Shown here: piece after piece, positions 1 through 5,817 of the stretch
Position numbering within the stretch: the first letter of the stretch is position 1
Layout of the letters: each line of letters begins with the position of its first letter
NCBI GenBank assembly: GCA_020024595.1
Contig: JAHHTO010000154.1
Span: 1 to 5,817 of the forward strand
Length of the DNA stretch: 5,817 nt
DNA from: Schaedlerella sp.
GTDB lineage: Bacteria > Bacillota > Clostridia > Lachnospirales > Lachnospiraceae
Reading direction: 5' to 3'
The notes under the pieces: model-generated
Databases searched by the model: none
The model's input: only the letters and a program-made list of their open reading frames with translations
Told to the model about the DNA's origin: nothing
Program-made: the position numbers and the translations under genes

Positions 1-33
1 AGTTTGGGATTTAAAAGATTAACAATTATAAAG

Positions 34-68
34 AAGGTTACGTCTTAATATTATAAGCGTAACCTTTT
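34..68. terminator. Terminator-like hairpin at the left edge
   Basis: A strong inverted repeat: the 9-base arm AAGGTTACG (34-42) pairs perfectly with CGTAACCTT (58-66). Past one bulged T (43), CTTA (44-47) pairs with TAAG (54-57), leaving a 6-base loop (48-53). A TTTT run (65-68) and a T-rich stretch follow, as in a Rho-independent terminator. The other side is A-rich (AAAGAA), so it could also work for transcription from the right. It most likely ends a gene lying left of the window and insulates the R-M operon. No gene can be supported in bases 1-33. Confidence 0.65.
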
Positions 69-118
69 ATCTATTTTACGACAAAAGATTTTCCGGGTTT
101 AATGCTATGTATTGTGTT

Positions 119-161
119 AAAAATATTTTTCGTTGAAATAACGACATAAACATGATATTCT
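119..161 (+). promoter_or_regulatory. Candidate sigma-70 type promoter for the operon
   Basis: TTGAAA (133-138) serves as the -35 box, followed by a 17-base spacer and TATTCT (156-161) as the -10 box. Directly upstream lies the perfect A/T palindrome AAAAATATTTTT (119-130), placed where an UP element would be. A small dyad, CGTT-5-AACG (131-143), covers the -35 box. Transcription would start near 168, giving a leader of about 35 bases before the regulator start. A weaker alternative pair is TTTACG (75-80) and TTTAAT (98-103), also 17 apart. This is a motif-based prediction only. Confidence 0.5.
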
Positions 162-175
162 TAACATTATCAAGA

Positions 176-193
176 TACTATAATAATATAGTA
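176..193 (+). promoter_or_regulatory. Candidate operator dyad, with a consensus -10-like box
   Basis: TACTAT (176-181) and ATAGTA (188-193) are perfect 6-base inverted arms around a 6-base AT spacer. The element contains TATAAT (179-184), an exact -10 consensus, but no good -35 box sits at the right distance, so it may be a chance match in AT-rich DNA. The right arm runs into the AGGAG ribosome binding site (193-197) of the regulator gene. The position suits an operator at which the XRE protein represses its own operon. That role is inferred. Confidence 0.35.
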
Positions 194-202
194 GGAGATA
201 TT

Positions 203-424
203 ATGATGAAGATAAGTTATAAAAAGCTTTGGAAGCTTTTGATCAATAAGGATATGAAGAAAAAAGACCTTATGGAACAGGCTAACATTAGCGCATTTAC
301 GATTCGCAAGTTAAACTGAGGTGAGAATGTGACAACAGATGTTCTTGGCTGAATTTGTAAGGCATTAAACTGTTCTTTGGATGATATTTGCGAGTTTATG
401 GAAACCGAGGATATACAAAAATGA
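203..424 (+). pseudogene. XRE/Cro-type helix-turn-helix regulator, interrupted by two stop codons
   Basis: The 73-codon frame reads as a small DNA-binding regulator of the common Firmicutes type. It starts MKISYKKLWKLLINKDM from the ATG at 206; an adjacent ATG at 203 is also possible. AGGAG at 193-197 lies 8 bases before 206. The KKKDLMEQANISAFTIRKL segment (residues about 19-37 from 203) matches the helix-turn-helix, and ENVTTDVLG and ICKALNCSLDDICEF match the conserved C-terminal half. Two in-frame TGA codons break it, at 317-319 (codon 39) and 350-352 (codon 50). From memory of the family, both positions usually hold Arg or Lys, and each needs one C-to-T change from CGA. The first TGA falls just after the recognition helix, so any product is a 38-residue stub. 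The natural stop (422-424) overlaps the next gene's ATG. When intact it probably controlled this operon. Confidence 0.8.
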
Positions 425-597
425 TAAATCGGTATTTGTTTTTTAACGCTGAAAACTTTGAAGATCTTGATCTTGGCGACTATGTAAAAAAAGATACCCA
501 AATTCCCAAAACAGATGTACATATCTATACTTTTTCGTATGTAAGTACTGACGATAGCGCAGATAATGAGCTTCAAGCAAAGAATTGGATGAGTTGA
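421..597 (+). pseudogene. 5' fragment of the frameshifted HEPN-protein gene
   Basis: The ATG at 421-423 overlaps the regulator stop as ATGA, and GAGG (407-410) lies 10 bases upstream, which suggests translational coupling. A TTG at 388 is in the same frame but is less convincing. The frame encodes MINRYLFFNAENFEDLDLG, then KTDVHIYTFSYVSTDD, ending at TGA (595-597) after 58 residues. I do not recognise a named domain in this part. Adding one A to the AAA run at 579-581 makes the frame continue as ...NELQAKELDELTQLI..., directly into the 585-1403 frame. The restored protein would be about 327 residues. The break therefore looks like a single-base deletion or a sequencing error, not a gene boundary. 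The remaining alternative is that this is a separate small coupled gene. Confidence 0.6.
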
Positions 598-1403
598 CGC
601 AACTCATTACCCAAAAATACGAAGGAAAATTTCAGGTAGTAGACAGCGAGAGTTCTCAATATTTTTGTAGAGAACTTTATCCGTACATACAATCATTTGA
701 AACGCATTTAAGATATGCACTCTATATCTCACGCTCCCTGTATGATCCACAAAACCTGAATAACAAGTCATTTCTTTTGCGTGTTACAACAAATAACAAA
801 AAAGAAGATCTTCCTCTTGAAGCATTAGCGTTTTCGCAGATATACACTGCTGTATTTACCAATGCCACATTACAGGCAGAAGCAAATAAGAAGTATGATA
901 CTCAACTCACTAAAGCTGAATGGATCAGAAGAATAGAGTCTATTCCTGAAAAAACGCTGTGGCATGATTGGGTCGGATACAATTTTAATTTCGTTGAAGA
1001 CAATTTCTTAGATATTAAAAATATCAGAAATAGTGTTATGCACAGCCATTTGATCAGCTATCAACATTATTCTAAAGCCAAGGATACTCTTCAAAAAGCC
1101 ATTAAGGAAATAGAACAAGTTATCCACGATAAGCTTATTACAAACACCAGCGAATACGCAACAAACACCAATCTTTTTGAATCGATAAGTGGTTTGTCAA
1201 AAATGGCAGAAAAAACAGCAGAACTGATTAGTGCTGCGTTTGCAAACTACAATTCTGCTGAAATTACAAATAATATATCAAAAACACTTGCATTGTTTGC
1301 ACAGGCATCATTAGCTGCCACAGCACTGTCCAGTAGAGATATCTATGAGGTCGACCAAGACGCACCGCAAGAAGATGACTCAATTCATGAGGAAGAGGAG
1401 TAA
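585..1403 (+). CDS. HEPN-domain protein (putative RNase), main part of a frameshifted gene
   Basis: This open frame encodes 272 residues from a TTG at 585, with no convincing ribosome binding site. No ATG occurs before residue 152, so it is probably the 3' part of the gene that begins at 421. An in-frame TGA at 567-569 closes it upstream. The helical segment ELYPYIQSFETHLRYALYI (30-48), followed by IKNIRNSVMHSH (144-155), fits a HEPN fold. R148-N-S-V-M-H153 (codons 1026-1043) is an R-x4-H motif with the usual polar residue after Arg, which forms the catalytic site of HEPN ribonucleases. The C-terminal part (about 195-252) looks helical and rich in Ala, Ser and Leu, and the end (about 258-272) is strongly acidic. 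No membrane segment, ATPase or nucleotidyltransferase partner domain was seen. It lies 3 bases before mod, so it is cotranscribed with the R-M genes. An RNA-cutting abortive-infection role is inferred. Whether it is translated now is doubtful. Confidence 0.7.
   Translation: MDELTQLITQKYEGKFQVVDSESSQYFCRELYPYIQSFETHLRYALYISRSLYDPQNLNNKSFLLRVTTNNKKEDLPLEALAFSQIYTAVFTNATLQAEANKKYDTQLTKAEWIRRIESIPEKTLWHDWVGYNFNFVEDNFLDIKNIRNSVMHSHLISYQHYSKAKDTLQKAIKEIEQVIHDKLITNTSEYATNTNLFESISGLSKMAEKTAELISAAFANYNSAEITNNISKTLALFAQASLAATALSSRDIYEVDQDAPQEDDSIHEEEE
1389..1400 (+). promoter_or_regulatory. Ribosome binding site of mod, inside the HEPN gene's acidic tail
   Basis: GAGGAAGAGGAG encodes the final Glu residues of the upstream frame and also holds two Shine-Dalgarno-like sites. 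AGGAG (1396-1400) is 6 bases before the mod ATG at 1407, which selects that start over the in-frame ATG at 1422. Translation of mod is therefore likely to be affected by ribosomes finishing the HEPN frame. Confidence 0.7.
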
Positions 1404-1406
1404 CTT

Positions 1407-3464
1407 ATGATTAAAGATATTATGGCTGCCAATGAATCGGCAGCGCCGAACAAACGGGAAATGGATGTATTGAAAACTTATTTTCCCTCCTGCTTTCATA
1501 CAGATGGAAGCTTTGATCTGACCCGGTTTCAGGAATTTTTGAGTGATAAAATCAATGTAACCCATGAGGGCTATGAACTCCGCTTTTTGGGAAAGAACTA
1601 TGCCCGACTACTGGCGTCTATGGATACCACAACGGTGATCGTTCCAGATGAAGAACATAACAGCAAACCCGAAAATGCACATAGCGAAAATGTATATATC
1701 AGCGGTGATAATCTAGACGGTTTGAAGCATCTGCTGAAATCTTATAACAGCAGCATTAAATGCATCTATATTGATCCGCCTTATAACACCGGTTCAGACG
1801 GCTTTGTCTACAATGATAGCTTCAATTTTACTGTTGAGGAACTGGAACAGAAACTCAGCATCGACGAAGACCAGGCAACTCGAATTTTGGATCTGACCAA
1901 ACGTGGAAGTGCATCACACTCCGCATGGCTTATGTTTATGTATCCAAGACTACTGTTAGCAAGAGATTTACTCAAAGATGATGGGGTAATTTTTATTTCC
2001 ATTGATGATAATGAACAGGCAAATCTGAAATTAATCTGTGATGATATTTTTGGTGAAGAAAATTTTGTAGCCAATATTATTGTTCAGGCAAACAAAAGAG
2101 GCCAAACCTATAAACAACTTGCAAAAACGCATGAGTATCTGTTTGCAATAACTAAAAGTGTAGATGCGGTACTCAATGAGCTGGAAAAGGGTACTGGATC
2201 GTTTAACAAATGCGATAACGTAGGTGAATTCGAAGAACGTGAATTGCGTAATCGTAATCCCAAGTTTGGCAGGTTCAACCGTCCTAACCTTTTTTATCCA
2301 ATTTATGCTAATCCTAATTTGGTAGATGAATGTGGCTATTGTCCGGTTTCTTTAGAAAAAAGCTCTGAATTCAGTGTTGAGATTCTCCCATACAATAGCG
2401 AAGGTGGAGAAAGCTGTTGGAGATGGGGCACAAGCAAGTTTTCTGCAAACAATTGTGCAACAGATTCTATGATAAGTGAAGTTGTTGCAAAGAAAAAAAC
2501 CACTGGCGAATATGGTTGCTATGAAAAATACAGAAAAGGCACTTATAAAGCCAAAACTGTTTGGTTTGAGGATAATGTGGCCGGTGATCTTACAGATGAA
2601 GACGATGATATTTGGGAAGAAACCGGGGTAATTACGGAACAAGGTTCCAAGGAACTCGGAGAATACGGAATGGGCGATGCATTTGATTTTCCAAAGCCGA
2701 CATATTTGATTAAGAAAGCGCTTAAGATTGGCGCAAATTCAGACTCCCTTTGTGTAGACTTTTTTTCAGGATCAGCAACTGCAATGGAAGCGGTCATGCG
2801 ATTAAATGCCGAAGACGGTGGAAGCAGGAAATTAATTGCCGTCCAGTTGCCTGAAAATTTAGATGTTAAATATTCAAATGCTTCAAAGTCAGACCAAGGA
2901 AAAATTAAAAAAGTTCTCGATTTTCTTGATTCAGCATCCTTACCGCACACACTTGATTATGTCGGAATGGAACGATTGACTCGTGCAATACAAAGAATTA
3001 GAGAAGAGAATCCTGACACCACCGCAGATCTGGGATTCCGTCACTATACACTGGCCGAGCCTTCCAATTCTACTTTGGATCAGTTGGAGCAATTCTCTCC
3101 TGATGATAACGGTATGTATGTCACCAATACCATTCTAGAGGATTTTGGCGTGCCTACGGTCCTCTCTACCTGGCTTGTCCGTGATGGCTATGGATTTACC
3201 GCTCCTGTGAATGCCATTGATTTTGCCGGGTATACAACCTACCACATGGATAAACATCTGTATCTGATCCATCCTGAGCTAAGTGAGAATGCGATTGCTG
3301 CAATCTGTGAGAAATATGAAACGGACGGCAGCTTTAATCCGGAAAATGTGGTACTCTTTGGCTACAGCTTCAAATGGACAGAATTGGAATCGCTGAAAAT
3401 CAATCTGGCCCGTTTGAAGGGCACTGAAAAGAATCTGCGGATTCACTTCGATATTCGCTATTAA
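1407..3464 (+). CDS. mod: Type III R-M methyltransferase subunit (Mod), adenine-N6 specific
   Basis: This 685-residue protein transfers a methyl group from S-adenosylmethionine to an adenine in the recognition site, and gives the Mod-Res complex its sequence specificity. SGDNLDGLKHLL (99-110) precedes the catalytic motif IDPPYNTG (122-129; D123-P-P-Y126). WLMFMYPRLLLARDLLKDDG (174-193) and IFISIDDNEQ follow. The SAM-binding motif DFFSGSAT is at 451-458. DPPY before FxGxG is the beta-class order expected for Type III Mod. The stretch between them, about 225-430, would be the target recognition domain, so the target cannot be read from the sequence. The length is normal for the family, and all motifs are intact. 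The start at 1407 has AGGAG 6 bases upstream. The centre contains six cysteines between 269 and 371, including CGYC (309-312), and parts of it are lower in GC than the 3' end. The gene is followed 14 bases later by res. Confidence 0.95.
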   Translation: MIKDIMAANESAAPNKREMDVLKTYFPSCFHTDGSFDLTRFQEFLSDKINVTHEGYELRFLGKNYARLLASMDTTTVIVPDEEHNSKPENAHSENVYISGDNLDGLKHLLKSYNSSIKCIYIDPPYNTGSDGFVYNDSFNFTVEELEQKLSIDEDQATRILDLTKRGSASHSAWLMFMYPRLLLARDLLKDDGVIFISIDDNEQANLKLICDDIFGEENFVANIIVQANKRGQTYKQLAKTHEYLFAITKSVDAVLNELEKGTGSFNKCDNVGEFEERELRNRNPKFGRFNRPNLFYPIYANPNLVDECGYCPVSLEKSSEFSVEILPYNSEGGESCWRWGTSKFSANNCATDSMISEVVAKKKTTGEYGCYEKYRKGTYKAKTVWFEDNVAGDLTDEDDDIWEETGVITEQGSKELGEYGMGDAFDFPKPTYLIKKALKIGANSDSLCVDFFSGSATAMEAVMRLNAEDGGSRKLIAVQLPENLDVKYSNASKSDQGKIKKVLDFLDSASLPHTLDYVGMERLTRAIQRIREENPDTTADLGFRHYTLAEPSNSTLDQLEQFSPDDNGMYVTNTILEDFGVPTVLSTWLVRDGYGFTAPVNAIDFAGYTTYHMDKHLYLIHPELSENAIAAICEKYETDGSFNPENVVLFGYSFKWTELESLKINLARLKGTEKNLRIHFDIRY

Positions 3465-3478
3465 GGAGGACTTTTATT

Positions 3479-5817
3479 ATGGAATTGATCCTCCAACAAG
3501 GTTTGCCGCATCAGCAAAAAGCCATTGATGCCATCTGCGGAGCGTTAGAGGGCGTTGCATTCAAGTCTCCGGTGCAGTTTTATGAAAATCCCCGGATCAA
3601 CCTGACGGACAAGACCCTGGCGGCGAATATCCAAACGCTCCAGAAGGCTATTGCACCGGAATATCGAAGCTTCGACCCCATTGGTTCTTGCCTCAATTTG
3701 GATATTAAAATGGAGACCGGTACCGGCAAGACCTATGTGTATACCAAGACAATTTACGAGCTCCATAAGCGCTATGGACTCAACAAATTCATTATTGCAG
3801 TGCCCTCTCTGGCAATTAAGGCCGGCACTGAGCAATTCATGAAAGATGATTACTCTCGCCGCCATTTTACAGATGTCTGCGGATACGGCGCTGACATTGA
3901 GTTGGGCGTTTTGGAAGCACCTAAAAACAAGAAAACCGGACGCAGTTATTTCCCCAGCGTTGTCAGTGACTTCATTAAAGGCAGCTGCCAAAACACAAAG
4001 AAAATCTATGTTCTGCTGGTCAATATGCAGCTGCTAACCAGCAATTCCAAGCGCGACGGACGTGATACCGGTATGTTATGGAGAGATGACTATGATTATG
4101 GCGCCGAGGGATTTTATCGTCCCTATGACGCCATCCGTGCCACAAATCCGGTAGTAATCATCGACGAGCCCCATCGTTTCTCACGGGACCAAAAGGCATT
4201 TCAGGCTATTGCAAATGAGATTCAACCTCAGTGTATCATTCGCTTCGGAGCTACATTTCCGGAAATTACCACAGGTCGAGGCCAAAATAAAATCACGGTA
4301 AAGGATTATCAAAATCTTCTCTACGATTTGAATGCCTGCGAGTCTTTTAACCAAGGACTGATCAAGGGTGTAGCCAAGGAACACTTTGAACCTCTTTCCA
4401 AACAGGAGGAAAAAGTCAAAATTCTTTCCATAAAAAGTAAGGACTCTGTCACCTTCCAGCACCATGCGAAAGATGAGCCCACAAAGTCCTATGTCCTTAA
4501 AACGGGCGATTCGCTGGCAATCGTCAGCGATGCTTTTGAAGGAATCACCATCACGGCTATCACGAAGAATACCGTGGAGTTCTCCAACGGCGTTTCAAAA
4601 ACTTCTAGAGAAAATATGGATGTCGATATCTATATGTCCTCTTATGAAGAACAGATGCTTCGTCTAGCTCTAGAGCGGCATTTTGAGACAGAACGCGAGA
4701 ACTTCTGCAACCGCTCCTGCAAAATCAAAACGCTGGCACTTTTCTTCATTGACGATATTTCTTCTTATCGGCCCAATGCAGCGGGCAAAATGCCCTATCT
4801 CCTGACGGCGTTTGAACGGCTGTTGAAAGAGAGAATCGAGTCAACCATTGCCTCTTTGACAGAGCATGATGCAGAGTATCGGGCCTACCTGGAATCATCT
4901 TTGGCCAATATTTCTGCCTGCCATGCAGGATACTTCGCACAGGATAACAGCAATTCTGATGAGGCTATTGCGCAGGAAGTAGATGCTATTCTGAACGGAA
5001 AAAAACGATTGCTCTCCTTTAGGAACGAAGATGGCAGTTACAACACTCTGCGCTTTCTCTTCTCAAAATGGACCTTGAAGGAAGGCTGGGACAATCCCAA
5101 TGTGTTCACCATCGCCAAGCTACGTTCCAGCGGCAGCGACAACAGTAAGTTGCAAGAAGTGGGGCGTGGTCTGCGCCTGCCTGTTGACGAAAATGGTAAT
5201 CGAATTTCCAATGAAGAATTCCACCTCAACTATATTGTTGACTTTACGGAAGCAGATTTTGCTCAGCGTCTAGTTGACCAGATCAATGGAGAAATTCCGC
5301 AGTCATCCACAATCTCCGAAGATCGGCTTACACAGGTGGCAGCTAAACTGGGCATGACGGCCGATGACCTGTTTGATGATTTGTATGATAAGCACTACAT
5401 CGACCGACATAACCGTATCCGCCTAGAAAACAGAGCCCAGTTCTTTGAAGAATACCCTGCCTTTGCAACAGGTCTGTCAGAGGGCAAGGTCAAGGACCGT
5501 AACAAAGAAAAGCCTAAGCCGGTTAAAATCCGTAAGGCTGTCTACAATGAAATGCGGGAGTTATGGGAAAGAATCAATCAGCGCTATTATCTGTTTTATG
5601 ATGCTGATCTAGACGACAACATGGAAGCTGTTGTCTTTTCTCTGCTTAATAAGCCCGGAGTATTTACGGATGTAGTCATGCACAGCAGTCGTGATGTAAT
5701 CCAAAGCGACGGTACACAAATGAGCACTGTTACCGAAGCGGGCGTGCAGTACACGATTTCTAAGCCGATTCCGTATGGTATGTTTCTCCAGCGCATCATG
5801 CGAGCAACCAGCGTACC
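3479..5817 (+). CDS. res: Type III restriction enzyme subunit (Res), C-terminus beyond the window
   Basis: The frame is open for 779 codons to the window edge. The ATG at 3479 has a near-perfect ribosome binding site, AAGGAGGA (3463-3470), 8 bases upstream and overlapping the mod stop. The product is the superfamily 2 helicase/nuclease that, with Mod, uses ATP to move or signal along DNA and cuts near unmethylated sites. Visible motifs, in order: Walker A METGTGKTY (78-86, K84), Walker B/DEAD-type box VVIIDEPH (225-232), motif III FGATFPE (256-262), motif V EGWDNPNV (535-542), and motif VI QEVGRGLRLP (559-568). The arginines of motif VI, R563 and R566, are present. Family members usually run to about 900-1000 residues with a PD-(D/E)xK nuclease domain at the C-terminus. 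That domain is not visible here, so nuclease integrity cannot be judged. The sequence samples are about 48% GC, higher than in the upstream genes. No stop or frameshift was found. Confidence 0.95.
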   Translation, partial: MELILQQGLPHQQKAIDAICGALEGVAFKSPVQFYENPRINLTDKTLAANIQTLQKAIAPEYRSFDPIGSCLNLDIKMETGTGKTYVYTKTIYELHKRYGLNKFIIAVPSLAIKAGTEQFMKDDYSRRHFTDVCGYGADIELGVLEAPKNKKTGRSYFPSVVSDFIKGSCQNTKKIYVLLVNMQLLTSNSKRDGRDTGMLWRDDYDYGAEGFYRPYDAIRATNPVVIIDEPHRFSRDQKAFQAIANEIQPQCIIRFGATFPEITTGRGQNKITVKDYQNLLYDLNACESFNQGLIKGVAKEHFEPLSKQEEKVKILSIKSKDSVTFQHHAKDEPTKSYVLKTGDSLAIVSDAFEGITITAITKNTVEFSNGVSKTSRENMDVDIYMSSYEEQMLRLALERHFETERENFCNRSCKIKTLALFFIDDISSYRPNAAGKMPYLLTAFERLLKERIESTIASLTEHDAEYRAYLESSLANISACHAGYFAQDNSNSDEAIAQEVDAILNGKKRLLSFRNEDGSYNTLRFLFSKWTLKEGWDNPNVFTIAKLRSSGSDNSKLQEVGRGLRLPVDENGNRISNEEFHLNYIVDFTEADFAQRLVDQINGEIPQSSTISEDRLTQVAAKLGMTADDLFDDLYDKHYIDRHNRIRLENRAQFFEEYPAFATGLSEGKVKDRNKEKPKPVKIRKAVYNEMRELWERINQRYYLFYDADLDDNMEAVVFSLLNKPGVFTDVVMHSSRDVIQSDGTQMSTVTEAGVQYTISKPIPYGMFLQRIMRATSV

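Noticed and set aside
203..424. UGA read as a sense codon (recoded genetic code)
   Set aside because: More than 1400 codons of mod and res contain no in-frame TGA and use TGG for Trp. The family residue at the two sites is Arg or Lys, not Trp or Gly as in known UGA-recoding lineages.
217..576. Minus-strand open frame of 119 codons
   Set aside because: It is antisense to the regulator and the HEPN 5' fragment, its composition follows AT-rich DNA, and no ribosome binding site or recognisable domain was seen.
575..597. Programmed -1 ribosomal frameshift joining the two HEPN frames
   Set aside because: The GCAAAG site lacks a proper X-XXY-YYZ slippery heptamer and no clear downstream stimulator was seen. 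A simple deletion explains it better.
1407..1500. Phase-variable repeat tract at the mod 5' end
   Set aside because: Several Type III mod genes switch by repeat slippage, but no tandem repeat or long homopolymer is present near this start.
2543..2950. Minus-strand open frame of 135 codons inside mod
   Set aside because: It lies wholly antisense to a well-supported gene, with no recognisable motif.
3545..3991. Minus-strand open frame of 148 codons inside res
   Set aside because: It is a shadow of the Res N-terminal region, which has clear helicase motifs on the + strand.

Overview
The window holds most of a Type III restriction-modification (R-M) locus on the + strand. In order it contains a short leader with a terminator-like hairpin and a promoter, a broken XRE-family regulator (203-424), a frameshifted gene for a HEPN-domain protein (421-1403), an intact mod gene for an adenine-N6 DNA methyltransferase (1407-3464), and a res gene for the helicase/endonuclease subunit (3479 to the window edge, C-terminus missing). 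No RNA gene, mobile element, CRISPR array or long repeat was seen. The minus-strand open frames look like shadows.

The organism is probably a low-to-moderate-GC Firmicute, most likely a gut-type clostridium. The reasons are strong AGGAGG-type ribosome binding sites, the style of the small XRE regulator, and AT-rich intergenic DNA. This is inference from style, not a species call. Hand counts of sample 60-base lines give about 28% GC in the leader (61-120), about 32% in the HEPN gene (1261-1320), about 33% late in the central part of mod (2881-2940), about 47% near the mod 3' end (3181-3240) and about 48% in res (5041-5100, 5161-5220). The locus may therefore be a mosaic.

The genes are packed as one transcription unit: the regulator and HEPN genes overlap by ATGA, the HEPN-mod gap is 3 nt, and the mod-res gap is 14 nt. 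Mod would supply sequence recognition and protective methylation, and Res the ATP-driven translocation and cleavage. The regulator probably controlled the promoter, where a dyad overlaps a -10-like box. The HEPN protein carries an R-x4-H motif typical of HEPN ribonucleases, so it may have been an RNA-targeting second line of defence tied to the R-M system. This role is a hypothesis.

The most notable observation is uneven decay. The regulator has two in-frame TGA codons, both where the family usually has Arg or Lys, and the HEPN gene has an apparent 1-base deletion in an A run. Mod and Res are uninterrupted and keep all the motifs visible here. Either the accessory module has been lost while the core R-M was kept, or the breaks are sequencing or assembly errors.
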